NCBI RefSeq assembly: GCF_003668875.1
Contig: NZ_RAWM01000022.1
Span: 27,578-91,577 of the forward strand
DNA length: 64,000 nucleotides
Direction of reading: 5' to 3'
Source: Corallococcus interemptor
GTDB lineage: Bacteria; Myxococcota; Myxococcia; Myxococcales; Myxococcaceae
Positions 35,438 through 45,240 of this stretch are shown in pieces; the first letter of the stretch is position 1; each line of letters starts with the position of its first letter. The position numbers and the translations under genes were made by a program. The notes beneath the pieces are model-generated. The model had not been told where the DNA came from. It did not search any database and saw nothing but the letters and a program-made list of their open reading frames with translations.

Positions 35438-37075
35438 ATGCGTTCCTCCCCCCGGGTCGCCTGGCTCCTGCTTTCCTCGCTGTGGCTGTCGTGCACCGAC
35501 GCGGGGCTCTATTCGATCAACGACCGCGCGGGCGGCTCGCGGGACCGCGCCAACTTCGAGGGTGACCTCTGCGTCCCCGAGGCCACCGGCGACGCGTTCC
35601 CCGTGAAGGTCGTCTTCGCGCTCCAGGGCGGCACCGGCGTGGAGCCGGAGGTCGTGGGCTACGCGGTGGACGGGCTCACCACGCTGACCTCGCGCTACAC
35701 CGGCCCGCAGGTGAAGTTCGGGCTGGTGGCGTTCCACTCGGTGGCCACCGGCCTGCAAGGCAGCTTCACGGACGCCGCGGCCTTCCAGTCCATCCTGCCG
35801 CGCTACGCCAGCTACCAGCAGCAGGGCCCCATCAGCATCCGCTCCGCGCTGCGGCTGTCCAAGAGCCTCCTGTCCGGCGACATGCAGGCCGCCTGCAGGG
35901 GCGAGGTCGCGCGCTCGCGCTACGTGGTGGCGCCCGTCATCCGCAGCTCCGACGTGAGCTGTGACAACCCGGCGTACAACATCGGCATCGACAGCCGCTG
36001 CTCCGCGCTGTCCCAGGCCGCGGGCTGCAACGCGACCCCGGCGTCCCAGGCCCAGTGCAACGCCGCGTGCAGCCAGTGCGAGCTGACCGCCGTGGTGGGC
36101 GAGCTCAAGGGGCTGGTGGAGCAGCTGGGCGCGGGCGACGTCAGCGTCCAGCCCATCTACGTCCGCGGCGACGTGCCGGACCCCGTCACCCGCCTCCAGG
36201 TGGCCGCCATCGCCAACGCGGGCGGCAGCGCGCCCGTGGAGACGGACTTCGCGGGCCTGCCCAACGCGCTGGCGCGGCTGGATTACGGCGCGCTCGACAA
36301 CGCGCTCAAGCTGAAGCGCTTCCTCGCCTTCAACCGCAACGTGCAGGTGCGCAACGGCCAGATGCTCACGGACAGCGACGGCGACGGCGTGCCGGACGAC
36401 GACGAGCGCGCCCTGGGCCTGGACCCCGCCGTCCCCGACACCGACCAGGACGGCCTGATGGACGGCGTGGAGCTGCGCATGGGCCTGGACCCGCTCGCCG
36501 TGGACGTCATCAACGGCTGCAGCGTGGTGCAGGACACTGACGGCGACCGGCTCAACGACTGCGAGGAGCGCGTGCTGGGCACCGACCCCTGCATCGGCGA
36601 CACCGACGGCGACGGCCTGCCGGACCTGGTGGAGGCCCTGTCACACACCAACCCGCTCGTCGCCGAGGACCTGCTCGACACCGACCGCGACGGCCTCTCC
36701 AACGTGGCGGAGGTCGAGGCCCACGGCGACCCGCTCAGCGCCGACCTGGATTTCCACCGCGAGCGCGGCTACGGCTACTCCATCGTCCCGCTGCCCCCCA
36801 CCGACATCAGCGACCGCGCCTGCTACCGCACCCGCGTGGAGAACGTCTCCCTGGTCCCCACCCTGGAGCGCCCCCACCCGCTGATTCCCGGCGAGGTCAT
36901 CCGCGCCGGCACCAACGAGGTCTACCTCTACCTCCAGGTGGGCCGGGACAATGATCCGCGCGGCGCCGGCGTGGGCTCGCTCTTCATCCAGGAAATCCAA
37001 TACGACCCCGACACGGGCCGCACCCCCGCGGGCATGGTCCCCCTGGTCTCCGACGACTTCATCGTGGGCACCTGA
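35438..37075 (+). CDS. Von Willebrand A-like lipoprotein with calcium-binding repeats, degenerate MIDAS
   Basis: A 545-residue lipoprotein with an LSC lipobox (Cys19). It is the first of three paralogs in this cluster. The shared N-terminal block (C45, then FPVKVV) leads to a VWA-like domain whose metal-site motif should be DxSxS but reads QGGTG (Q63, G65, G67). Five EF-hand/thrombospondin-3-type loops follow (about 310-430, for example DSDGDGVPDD and DTDGDGLPDL). A C-terminal beta domain has the family CYRTRVENVSL strand. Likely a calcium-stabilised surface adhesin or scaffold, probably unable to bind metal in the classical VWA way. Confidence 0.75.
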   Translation: MRSSPRVAWLLLSSLWLSCTDAGLYSINDRAGGSRDRANFEGDLCVPEATGDAFPVKVVFALQGGTGVEPEVVGYAVDGLTTLTSRYTGPQVKFGLVAFHSVATGLQGSFTDAAAFQSILPRYASYQQQGPISIRSALRLSKSLLSGDMQAACRGEVARSRYVVAPVIRSSDVSCDNPAYNIGIDSRCSALSQAAGCNATPASQAQCNAACSQCELTAVVGELKGLVEQLGAGDVSVQPIYVRGDVPDPVTRLQVAAIANAGGSAPVETDFAGLPNALARLDYGALDNALKLKRFLAFNRNVQVRNGQMLTDSDGDGVPDDDERALGLDPAVPDTDQDGLMDGVELRMGLDPLAVDVINGCSVVQDTDGDRLNDCEERVLGTDPCIGDTDGDGLPDLVEALSHTNPLVAEDLLDTDRDGLSNVAEVEAHGDPLSADLDFHRERGYGYSIVPLPPTDISDRACYRTRVENVSLVPTLERPHPLIPGEVIRAGTNEVYLYLQVGRDNDPRGAGVGSLFIQEIQYDPDTGRTPAGMVPLVSDDFIVGT

Positions 37076-37202
37076 GCCGGCCCGCCGGCGTGGGGTGTCC
37101 CCCACAGTCTCAATGGGGTGTCCCCCCCACACCCATCCTGTAGCAGTCCCTTCCAGACGCATAACCCCTTGAAGTTCCTGACCCTGAAACTCCTACAGAC
37201 GC

Positions 37203-37218
37203 GGGATCGCCTCTTGCT
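37203..37218 (+). promoter_or_regulatory. Candidate sigma-54 (-24/-12) promoter before the MYXO-CTERM gene
   Basis: GGGATCGCCTCTTGCT has GG and GC dinucleotides at the spacing required by sigma-54 and a full TTGC at -12. Two bases of the -24 box differ from consensus. The expected start near 37229 leaves room for the AAAGGAG ribosome-binding site. Confidence 0.35.
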
Positions 37219-37245
37219 AGAGCGGGGGTTGTGAAAGGAGTCACC

Positions 37246-38571
37246 ATGACTATCGGTCGCATTGCCCCCCTGTTGGCGCTGGGAGCCTTCCTGGTGCTGA
37301 GTCCCCGCACCGTGCAGGCCCAGGAGCAGAACCCGGACAACCCGGAGTGCCTCGGAGATGAGTGCGGTCGTCCCAAGGAGGAGGGCGGCGGCTGCGGTTG
37401 TGGCTGTGGCTGTTCCATCTGGGTGGCGTACACGGACGACGGCAAGACGCTGTCGTACACGGACGACGCGGACGGCGACGGCAAGGCGGACGACAAGGAC
37501 AACTGCCCGTTCACGTCCAACCGCGACCAGGACGACTCGCCGGACGGCGACGGCGTCGGCTCCGCCTGTGACAACTGCCCGGGCGTGTCCAACGCCACGC
37601 AGCTGGACGGTGACGGTGACGGCATTGGCGACGCGTGCGACCCGGACGACGACAACGACGGCAAGCTGGACGGCGAGGACAACTGCCCCACCATCCCCAA
37701 CGCCAACCAGGCGGACAACGACAAGGATGGCATTGGCGACGTCTGTGACGACGACGACGACAACGACGGCAAGAAGGACGGCGAGGACAACTGCCCGCTC
37801 ATCGCCAATGAGAACCAGCAGCTGCCGGCGGACGTGAGCCTGTGCCGCGTGGACGCGGACGGCGACAACATCTCCGACAACCTGGACAACTGCCCCGGCC
37901 TGTCCAACCCGGACCAGAAGGACGCGGACGCGGACGGCATTGGCAACGCGTGCGACCCGGACACGGACAACGACTCCGTGCTCAACGCCCAGGACAACTG
38001 CCCGCTGGTGGCCAACCGCGACCAGGCGGATGACGACGGCGACGGCCTGGGTGACGCGTGCGACACGCGCTACTGCGTCGTCCTCAACAAGGACAACCCC
38101 AACGATTGCCTGGACCCGAAGTCGCCCTTCAGCGTGGGCACCGGCGGCGTGCTGAGCGTGGAGAAGACGGGCATGGCGGTGCGCCCGCCCCTGTTCGCCA
38201 ACCGCAACGGCGCGGCCATCGAGTACACGTGGACGGTGGTGAAGCGTCCCTCCGGCTCCAACGCGGTGGTGGAGAACCCCAAGGGCGCCGTCACCTACAG
38301 CCGCCACTGGGAATACCAGTACGTGGACGGCAGCGTGCCCAACTTCAACCCGGACAAGGAAGGCGAGTACGAGCTGCAGGTGTCCACGCGCCTGGCCTTC
38401 GCGGACCGCGTGTTCCCCGACCAGCGCACCTCCGTGTCCAGCCTGTTCGTGAAGGTGGGCAAGCAGGACGCCGACGGCGGCGGCTGCACCTCGCTGCCCG
38501 CCGGTGGTAGCGCCGCGGCCCTGGGCGCCGGCGTGCTCGGCCTGCTGCTGCGCCGCCGCAAGAAGGCGTAA
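37246..38571 (+). CDS. Thrombospondin type 3 repeat surface protein with MYXO-CTERM tail
   Basis: A 441-residue exported protein. It has a signal peptide (ends VQAQ), then an unusual Cys cluster (Cys at 50, 52, 54 and 56 in alternating Gly-Cys). About seven calcium-binding thrombospondin type 3 repeats follow (about 73-270, recurrent [10 protein letters not shown] and DNCP). A C-terminal beta domain comes next, and the sorting tail has GGGC, a hydrophobic segment and RRRKK at the end. This tail is the myxobacterial MYXO-CTERM signal, processed by a myxosortase and leading to surface anchoring. AAAGGAG precedes the ATG at 37246. Similar annotated proteins are called Mts in Myxococcus genomes, but I do not assign a symbol. 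Confidence 0.9.
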   Translation: MTIGRIAPLLALGAFLVLSPRTVQAQEQNPDNPECLGDECGRPKEEGGGCGCGCGCSIWVAYTDDGKTLSYTDDADGDGKADDKDNCPFTSNRDQDDSPDGDGVGSACDNCPGVSNATQLDGDGDGIGDACDPDDDNDGKLDGEDNCPTIPNANQADNDKDGIGDVCDDDDDNDGKKDGEDNCPLIANENQQLPADVSLCRVDADGDNISDNLDNCPGLSNPDQKDADADGIGNACDPDTDNDSVLNAQDNCPLVANRDQADDDGDGLGDACDTRYCVVLNKDNPNDCLDPKSPFSVGTGGVLSVEKTGMAVRPPLFANRNGAAIEYTWTVVKRPSGSNAVVENPKGAVTYSRHWEYQYVDGSVPNFNPDKEGEYELQVSTRLAFADRVFPDQRTSVSSLFVKVGKQDADGGGCTSLPAGGSAAALGAGVLGLLLRRRKKA

Positions 38572-38608
38572 GAAAGAGATGTCCCCCATGCCAGGAGGTC
38601 CGCATCGC

Positions 38609-40594
38609 ATGCGCCGTCAGTTCGTCGTCCCGCTTCTTGCGACCGGCCTCCTGGTCCTGGGTGTGCTGTCCTGTTCCGACTCGCTCCTGGAGCCGCGCGC
38701 CCAGGAGCAGTCCCAGCTGGATGACCGGCTGACGCTCACCGGCCGGGTGTGCACGCGCCCGGCGAACCCCACCGGCTTCCCGGTGAAGGTGGTGCTCGTC
38801 GTGGACGAGTCCGGCAGCATGTGCGTGTCGGATCCGCCGGGCTCGCAGGAGGGCAGCGGCTTCTGCGAGCGCACGGAGGTGCAGGCCATCATCCCGCCGG
38901 GCGTCACGGAGCCCGCGCGCGTGCGGGCGCTGAAGAACCTGGTGAACGGCTTCAAGCGCATCAACGACGCGCGCCAGGGCAACATCAGCATCGCCATTGC
39001 CCCGTTCGAAACGAACGTGAAGAACACCTGGCCGCCGGCCTCCACGGGAGACCGCTTCGCGCCGCCGGGCAACATCAACGGCTACATCGAAGGCCTCCAG
39101 TCGCAGCTGGGCAAGGGCACGGACTACCAGGGCGCGCTCAGCTACGCGTACAGCCTCATCGCCAGCGACATCGAGGCGGTGTCCCAGTCCACGCCGGAAC
39201 TCTTGCCGCGCACGCGCTACGTCGTCGTGTTCCTCACGGACGGCACGCCGTACCCGCGCTGCTCCGCCAACGACGACCTGTCCGTCTACGCGGGGCCGGA
39301 CACGCCGGACCTCACCTGGCGCGACTCCATCTCCAGCTTCTGCAACGCCACCAGCACCACGGACGTCATCACCGGCTTCGAGGTGGGCACGGACCGCAAC
39401 CAGAACTACCAGCTCTTCAGCTACGTGCGCCGGCTGATGGAGCTCAAGACGCAGTACAACGTGGGCGACGTGCGCATGCACACGGTGCTGCTCTTCAACG
39501 AAGAGGCCGTGCGCGCCTGCGGCCCCATCTGCCAGGACATCTACGGCACCTACCCGGGCGTCCCGGAGGCGCAGTACCCGGCCGCGGCGAAGAAGATCGC
39601 CTCCTTCCTGCTCAAGCGCTTCGCGGAGATGGGCAACGGCGTCTACCAGGAGTTCAGCGACACGGCGGAGATCAGCGAGCTGGGCCTGGGCGCACTGGAC
39701 TATTCGTCGTTCGCGTCGCCCAACGTGATGAAGACGCTGATGGTGGAGCCGCTGAGCTCCGCGCCAGGGGATGACGGCCGCGTGGTGGACAGCGACGGCG
39801 ACGGCATCCCGGACACGCTGGACAACAGCTTCACGCTCAAGACGAACCCGTTCACCCTCGACAGTGACGGCGACTGCCTGAGCGACGGCTTCGAGTACCG
39901 GCGCCAGGACCAGGGCTTCAAGCCGGGCAACGACCTGGACGCGCGCGGCTGCGACCCGAAGTCCCCGCTGACGCCCGGCTGCGTCTGCCGCGACACGGAC
40001 GGTGACGGGCTGTCGCAGTTCGCCGAGGACTACCTCAAGACGCGCCAGGGCATCGTGGACAGCGACGGCGACGGCTCGCCGGACGGGCTGGAGGCGAAGT
40101 ACGGCCTCAACCCGCTCCAGTCGAGCGTGTCCGGCCTGGACACCGACGGCGACGGCGTGCCGGACGACGAGGAGCTGCGGGCTGGCAGCGACCCCACCCG
40201 GCGCGACCGGACCTTCCACGACCGGTACGGCATCCAGTACGAGGTGAAGAAGGTGGAGGGCGGCAACGACACGAACGGCGTCTGCTACGACTTCACCGTG
40301 TCCAACCTGCAGCTGGTGACGCCGCCGGACCGCTCGGGCGTGAAGCAGGGCTACAACCTGTTCAAGGTGTGGTTCGCGGAGGCGCCGGAGAGCGGCGTGG
40401 CCACGGACTACGGCGTCTGGCGCACCGCGTGCGCGTGGGCGCAGTACGCGCCGCCCAGCGTGCGCGTGCCGCTGGGGCCGGACCTGGCCATGGACGACGG
40501 TGACTTCCGCCGGCCGGATCAACTGGTGGACCCCTGGAGGACCCAGGGCAATTGCGTCGGCGTGTCGCCGTCGCAGGGAGGCGCGTCGCCGTGA
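38609..40594 (+). CDS. Von Willebrand A lipoprotein with calcium-binding repeats (intact MIDAS)
   Basis: A 661-residue lipoprotein with an LSC lipobox (Cys22). The VWA domain (about 57-370) has the full MIDAS motif DESGS (Asp66, Ser68, Ser70) and a later FLTDGTP. Four or five calcium loops follow (about 395-530, for example DSDGDGIPDT and DTDGDGVPDD). The C-terminal domain has CYDFTVSNLQL as in the paralogs. Predicted metal-dependent surface adhesion or matrix protein. ATG at 38609 follows AGGAGG by 11 bases; upstream in-frame ATGs at 38579 and 38588 are less likely. The stop overlaps the GTG of the next paralog. Confidence 0.85.
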   Translation: MRRQFVVPLLATGLLVLGVLSCSDSLLEPRAQEQSQLDDRLTLTGRVCTRPANPTGFPVKVVLVVDESGSMCVSDPPGSQEGSGFCERTEVQAIIPPGVTEPARVRALKNLVNGFKRINDARQGNISIAIAPFETNVKNTWPPASTGDRFAPPGNINGYIEGLQSQLGKGTDYQGALSYAYSLIASDIEAVSQSTPELLPRTRYVVVFLTDGTPYPRCSANDDLSVYAGPDTPDLTWRDSISSFCNATSTTDVITGFEVGTDRNQNYQLFSYVRRLMELKTQYNVGDVRMHTVLLFNEEAVRACGPICQDIYGTYPGVPEAQYPAAAKKIASFLLKRFAEMGNGVYQEFSDTAEISELGLGALDYSSFASPNVMKTLMVEPLSSAPGDDGRVVDSDGDGIPDTLDNSFTLKTNPFTLDSDGDCLSDGFEYRRQDQGFKPGNDLDARGCDPKSPLTPGCVCRDTDGDGLSQFAEDYLKTRQGIVDSDGDGSPDGLEAKYGLNPLQSSVSGLDTDGDGVPDDEELRAGSDPTRRDRTFHDRYGIQYEVKKVEGGNDTNGVCYDFTVSNLQLVTPPDRSGVKQGYNLFKVWFAEAPESGVATDYGVWRTACAWAQYAPPSVRVPLGPDLAMDDGDFRRPDQLVDPWRTQGNCVGVSPSQGGASP

Positions 40595-42381
40595 GCCGCG
40601 CGGGACGTGGGTGGGCCCTGGCCCTGGTGGGGTTCGCCGTGGTGGTGGCCTGCACCGATTCGTACCTCTACGACCCTCGCCGCGACACGGAGGTGCCCGC
40701 GGACCGGGCCGTGGCGCTGGACGGGCGCTTCTGCACGCTGGGCGCGAACGAGGTCGTGCGGCCCATCAAGATCATCGTCGCCATGGACGCCAGCCAGTCC
40801 ATGCGCGTGAGCGACCCGGACGGCGTGCGCGCCACGGCGCTGGTGGACCTCATCGAGAACCTGCCGCAGGACGACGAGGTCTCCATCGCGGTGATGCTCT
40901 TCGCGGGCAGCACCACGGCGTTCCTCACGCAGAACCCCGGGCCGCCGCCGGAGGACGGCTTCATCCAGGTGTCGCGGCTGGACGCCACGGCGAGGGCCAT
41001 CCTCACGGAGAAGCTGCTCACATTCCGCAACACGGACACGTCGCCGAACCGCGACTCGACGGACTTCGTCAAGCCGCTGTCGGACATCTACTCGCTCATC
41101 AACACGGACATCGCGCGGGCGCGGCAGCAGCCCAGCGGCAACGAAGCGCTGGCGCAGGCGCGCTACTCCGTCATCTTCCTGTCGGACGGCAAGCCCACCA
41201 ACAACCAGGACGACGAGCTCATCCGCGGTGACGCGGTGGTGCGCATCCGCCAGCTGCGCGACCTGGTGGAGGACGTGCGCTTCAACACCGTGCACGTCTT
41301 CAACCCCATCCAGCCCGTGCCGTCCGTGTGCGACCTGGTGGCGGAGGACGGCGGCTTTGGCGACGGCGGCTGCCCGCTGCTCATCATCAACCAGAACGCG
41401 GACCGCCTGGAGAAGATGGCCACGCTGGGCGGCGGCAACTTCCGGGACTTCCGCAACAACGAGCCCATCAACTTCCTCAACTTCCAGTTCGGCCAGGTGC
41501 GCCGCGCCTTCATCGTGAAGGACTTCGTGGCCTCCAACTTCTCCGCGCCCCCGGGCAGCCCGCTGGACGAGGCGGACACCGACGGGGACGGCCTCACCGA
41601 CGCGCGCGAGTACGAGCTGGGGACCAACCCCAACCTGCGCGACACGGACGGCGACGGCTTCAGCGACGGCGTGGAGGTGTACTTCCGCGACCGCGGCGTG
41701 CAGTTCGACCCCACCCAGGAAGTGCAGCCGGACGGCGGCGGCCTGGACAAGGGCTGCCCGCCCGCGCTGCGCGGCGTGGACACGGACTGCGACGGCCTGC
41801 TGGACTGCGACGAGCAGTTCATCGGCACCAACGCCACGCTCCAGGACAGCGACGGCGACGGCGTGCCGGACGGCATGGAGTGGCGGGGCGGCACGCAGGG
41901 CTCCAGCCAGGACATGGACGAGGACCCGGACACGGACGGCCTCACCAACCGCAGCGAGGCGCGGATGCACATGCGGCCTTTGCAGGTGGACACCGCGAAC
42001 CTGGCCTCGGACGCGTACCGCTACAGCATGGAGGCGGACGGCCCGGTGGATGACCAGGGCCGCCAGTGCTACCGCTTCCGAGTGGACAACGTGCTCCTGG
42101 CGCCCACCGTCGCGATGATCGCCGACGGCGGCGTGGACGGGGGCGTGGACGCCGGCACCGTGCAGCGCGGCGCGGGCTACAACGACATCTACCTCTCCGT
42201 GTCCATGCTGCCCGCGGACGACCCCACCGCGCGCACGCTGGTGCGCACCTTCCGCGTGGACTCCGTGCGCTACCCGGTGGGCGGCATCAAGTCGCCGCCG
42301 GATGGCGTCATCCGCGTGAACCCCGAGGACTTCGTGGACGGCTGCCCCGGCGTCGCCCCGACCCTCTCGCCCGTCCCCTGA
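40591..42381 (+). CDS. Von Willebrand A lipoprotein with calcium-binding repeats (intact MIDAS)
   Basis: A 596-residue paralog of the previous protein. Lipobox VAC (Cys21), conserved Cys48 and MIDAS motif DASQS (Asp66, Ser68, Ser70) are at the same positions. FLSDGKP marks the second metal loop. Calcium loops (DTDGDGLTDA, DTDGDGFSDG, DSDGDGVPDG) lie at about 330-460, and the C-terminal domain has CYRFRVDNVLL. A DGGVDGG-type insert sits in the last domain. GTG at 40591 overlaps the upstream stop (GTGA) and has GGGAGG seven bases before it, so the pair is co-translated and may form a complex. Confidence 0.85.
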   Translation: MSRAGRGWALALVGFAVVVACTDSYLYDPRRDTEVPADRAVALDGRFCTLGANEVVRPIKIIVAMDASQSMRVSDPDGVRATALVDLIENLPQDDEVSIAVMLFAGSTTAFLTQNPGPPPEDGFIQVSRLDATARAILTEKLLTFRNTDTSPNRDSTDFVKPLSDIYSLINTDIARARQQPSGNEALAQARYSVIFLSDGKPTNNQDDELIRGDAVVRIRQLRDLVEDVRFNTVHVFNPIQPVPSVCDLVAEDGGFGDGGCPLLIINQNADRLEKMATLGGGNFRDFRNNEPINFLNFQFGQVRRAFIVKDFVASNFSAPPGSPLDEADTDGDGLTDAREYELGTNPNLRDTDGDGFSDGVEVYFRDRGVQFDPTQEVQPDGGGLDKGCPPALRGVDTDCDGLLDCDEQFIGTNATLQDSDGDGVPDGMEWRGGTQGSSQDMDEDPDTDGLTNRSEARMHMRPLQVDTANLASDAYRYSMEADGPVDDQGRQCYRFRVDNVLLAPTVAMIADGGVDGGVDAGTVQRGAGYNDIYLSVSMLPADDPTARTLVRTFRVDSVRYPVGGIKSPPDGVIRVNPEDFVDGCPGVAPTLSPVP

Positions 42382-42405
42382 CTTCTTCGCCTCCTGGATT
42401 CCCCC

Positions 42406-44712
42406 ATGCGCCTTCGCACCCGACTGCTCCCGCTCGCGCTCCTCTTGCTGGCCGCCTGTTCCTCGGAAGGGGACGACACGCCGGACGCCGGCACGGGCGT
42501 GGTGGAGGACCTCTGCAACAGCCGCGAGGAGGCGCTGTCCAACGCGGACTGTGAGCTGAAGCCCGGCACGCCGGTGGAGCGCTTCCTGGCGCTCACGGGC
42601 GACGTGAAGGCCGGTGACGAGGACTGGTACAGCATCCGCATCCCCGCCAACGCCAACGCGCGCACGCTGGTGCACGTCACCGGCACGTACCTGGCGTCCA
42701 GCACGCCGGTGAACCTGTCCGTGTCCGTGCTGGAGAAGGACAAGAGCACCTCGCTGGTGGCGAAGTCGGACCAGCACGGCGCGGGCGCCCCGCAGCCGGT
42801 GGACATCATCCTGCCGTACGGCACGCCGGACACGCAGCTCATCGTCGTGGTGCGCGACGCGCCCACGAACCCCGCGCGCCCCAACTACGACGCGCGCAAC
42901 CGCTACCGCCTCACGGTGGAGCTGCTGGAGAACCCGGACACCAACGAGCCCAACGACGTCACGCCCACGCCCATCGCGCTGTCGGCGCAGGGAGCCGTGC
43001 AGGTGGGTAACGCCCAGGGCTACCTGGCCACGGACAACGACGTGGACCGCTTCAGCTTCCCGCTGACGGCGGGGAAGATCGTCTACGTGCGCCTCACCGC
43101 GCCGGACCAGGGCTTCGCGCCCAACTACCGCCTGTCCTATGAGCTCTTGCGCCCCAACGGCACGGACAAGGAGTCCGAGGGCAACGTGCGGCCCAAGGTG
43201 CACCCGGGCGTGATTGCCACCGCGCGCAAGGTGCAGGCGACGCTCGCCGGCACGTGGACGCTGGTGGTGAAGGGCTACCGGGGGACGAATGATCCGGTGC
43301 CCGCGGGCGACCTGCGCCAGCCCTACACGGTGGAGGTGCGCGTGGTGGACGAGGCGGACGCGAACGACCAGTCCAGCGGCAACGACGCCTACGCCCAGGC
43401 CTTCGCCCGGGACCTGGTGGGCTCGCCGGGCACGTCCACGTCCTTCACGGGACGGCTGGGCTACGTGGGCGACCAGGACTGGTACGCGCTGCGCCTGCCC
43501 GCGTACGCGAAGCCCAGCGTGCTGCGCTACCGCCTGGTGGAGGTGGCCACCACGCCCCGCTTCGACCCGCTGCCCGTGGAGCTGGGCAGGCTGGCGGACC
43601 GGCAGGTGCGGGTCTTCACCACGGTGAGCACGTCCATCACCGCCGAGAACCGCGCCACCTGCACCAACGACGCGGCCGTGTGCCCGCGCGACGTGCGCGA
43701 GTTCCCCGACGCGCCCTCGCTGGTGCAGACGTACTGCAACAACAAGGACGCCGTGCTGTGCCTCCAGTCGCTGCGCGAGGAGGCCGACCCGGCGCGCTTC
43801 CCCGGCCTGAGCAACTTCCAGGGCGCGCTGCCCGTGCCCACGCACACCGGGACGGCGGCGTACCACTTCGTGGTGCAGGGCGGTAACGGGTGGGCGGATG
43901 ACCGCGACTACCGGCTGGAGGTGTCCTGGGCGGACGACGACGCGGAGGAGGTCGCCGCCTACAGCGGGGGCGTGGAGCAGGAGCGCGCGAAGACGCTGAA
44001 TGGCGTGGGCGCGGGCAACCTGCCGGTGCCGGGCAGCGCCACCTTCGAGGCGAAGGGCCAGCTGTCCTACGGCCACGGCCGGCTGCGCGGCAACGACCGC
44101 GCCACGGGCCTGGGCGTGCGCGGCCCCACGGACTACGACGCGGTCCCCTCCGACACGGACACCTTCCAGTACCAGCTGCCCACGCTGAGCGCGCCGGAGG
44201 ACGCGGCGTGGCTGGTGCAGTGGGACGTGGAGAACCTGCCGGATGGCGGCACGCCGCACGGGCTGGCGCTGGATTTGACCTTCTGCGACGGCAACACCAC
44301 GGATGGCGGCACCCAGACGTGCACGCCGGTGACGACCACCAGCACGGGCGGCGCGCTGACGCTGGCGTACAGCTCCTCGGTGATGCGCGCGTGGCACACC
44401 TCCGCGAGCGCCCCGCTCAGCAGCTACCAGGCGCTGTACCAGCTGGAGAAGACGCCCACCACGACGCGCGTCACGGTGGCGCCCTACGCGTGCTCGTGTC
44501 TGGAGCGGCGCTTCATCAAGGGCGGCACGCTCAAGGTGGCGGTGAGCGCCACCGAGCGCACGGACTACACCCCCGTGGGCTACACGCTGCGCACCGCGTA
44601 CGGCGACTATCCGCGCAGCTACACGGCGGCGGATGGTGGCTCGCCCACGTCGTGCCCCGCGCCGTCGCAGGACGGTGGCACGTGGGTGGGCGGTTGCCAG
44701 TTCACCCGGTAG
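42406..44712 (+). CDS. Large lipoprotein with repeated PPC-like beta domains
   Basis: A 768-residue lipoprotein with lipobox LAAC (Cys18). At least three modules follow the bacterial pre-peptidase C-terminal (PPC) pattern: an N..NEPND-type acidic start and a D.DWY or DVDRFSF strand (about 70, 200 and 345). The last 250 residues are beta-rich with several Cys. There is no peptidase motif, so the PPC domains probably serve in binding or surface assembly. It follows the VWA pair by 24 bases and completes the surface-protein cluster. Confidence 0.75.
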   Translation: MRLRTRLLPLALLLLAACSSEGDDTPDAGTGVVEDLCNSREEALSNADCELKPGTPVERFLALTGDVKAGDEDWYSIRIPANANARTLVHVTGTYLASSTPVNLSVSVLEKDKSTSLVAKSDQHGAGAPQPVDIILPYGTPDTQLIVVVRDAPTNPARPNYDARNRYRLTVELLENPDTNEPNDVTPTPIALSAQGAVQVGNAQGYLATDNDVDRFSFPLTAGKIVYVRLTAPDQGFAPNYRLSYELLRPNGTDKESEGNVRPKVHPGVIATARKVQATLAGTWTLVVKGYRGTNDPVPAGDLRQPYTVEVRVVDEADANDQSSGNDAYAQAFARDLVGSPGTSTSFTGRLGYVGDQDWYALRLPAYAKPSVLRYRLVEVATTPRFDPLPVELGRLADRQVRVFTTVSTSITAENRATCTNDAAVCPRDVREFPDAPSLVQTYCNNKDAVLCLQSLREEADPARFPGLSNFQGALPVPTHTGTAAYHFVVQGGNGWADDRDYRLEVSWADDDAEEVAAYSGGVEQERAKTLNGVGAGNLPVPGSATFEAKGQLSYGHGRLRGNDRATGLGVRGPTDYDAVPSDTDTFQYQLPTLSAPEDAAWLVQWDVENLPDGGTPHGLALDLTFCDGNTTDGGTQTCTPVTTTSTGGALTLAYSSSVMRAWHTSASAPLSSYQALYQLEKTPTTTRVTVAPYACSCLERRFIKGGTLKVAVSATERTDYTPVGYTLRTAYGDYPRSYTAADGGSPTSCPAPSQDGGTWVGGCQFTR

Positions 44713-44724
44713 CAGCGCCGGGCG

Positions 44725-44752
44725 GGCGGCGGGGCTTCACGCCTCCGCCGCC
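44725..44752. terminator. Candidate hairpin between convergent genes
   Basis: GGCGGCGG and CCGCCGCC form a perfect 8-bp stem with a 12-base loop in the 53-base space between converging genes. No T-run follows on either strand. Confidence 0.3.
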
Positions 44753-44765
44753 TCCGGGAGCGGGA

Positions 44766-45209
44766 CTACGGCGCGGGCTTCGCGATGCCCTTGCCCTTGA
44801 GCGTCAGCTCTTGCGTCTCGCCGTTGGCGGCGTTGGACTTGAGGGTGAGCTTGCCGGTGTACTCCTGCGCGGCGGTGGGCTTGAAGGCCACTTCGATGAA
44901 GGTGCGCTTGTAGGTCTCCAGCTTCAGCGGGCCGTTCTCCGGCCAGTCCTCCGGCTTCTTCAGGGTGAAGACGCTGGGGCCGGAGATGGAGGCCTCGTTG
45001 AGCTCCAGCGTCTGGAGCCCGCGGTTCTCGATGTAGAGCGTGTTGAAGGTCGTCGCCCCCACGTAGGTCCCCGCGGAGAACTCCGTGTCGAAGCTCAGCT
45101 CCGTGCGGTCGATGAGCAGCTGCGGCGTGTTCGGCAGTTCCTCGCTCTCGTCTCCGCAGCCCGCCAGGGCGATGATGGTGAGAGGCAGCCACAGGTTGCG
45201 CATGCGCAT
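44766..45209 (-). CDS. Small lipoprotein with ASH/Ig-like domain
   Basis: A 147-residue lipoprotein (LAGC, about Cys18). The mature part is one immunoglobulin-like domain of the ASH/DUF1573 style: LDRTELSFDTEF-like start, NTLYIENRGLQTLELN middle and GKLTLKSNAAN end. Such domains act in surface or periplasmic binding. ATGs at 45215, 45209 and 45203 are in frame; I use 45209 because GAGGAG is nine bases upstream. It is divergent from the next lipoprotein with only 31 bases between. Confidence 0.7.
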   Translation of the reverse strand: MRMRNLWLPLTIIALAGCGDESEELPNTPQLLIDRTELSFDTEFSAGTYVGATTFNTLYIENRGLQTLELNEASISGPSVFTLKKPEDWPENGPLKLETYKRTFIEVAFKPTAAQEYTGKLTLKSNAANGETQELTLKGKGIAKPAP

Positions 45210-45240
45210 GGACATCCACTCCTCGGTGAGGTTCAGCAGA

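Noticed and set aside
37090..37135. Repeated GGGGTGTCCCCC-like blocks as a terminator or transposon end
   Set aside because: The blocks are imperfect, have no T-run and no target duplication or transposase nearby.
40519..44397. A 1292-codon minus-strand open frame
   Set aside because: It is antisense to three recognisable surface-protein genes and its translation is His/Arg/Val-rich without domains.
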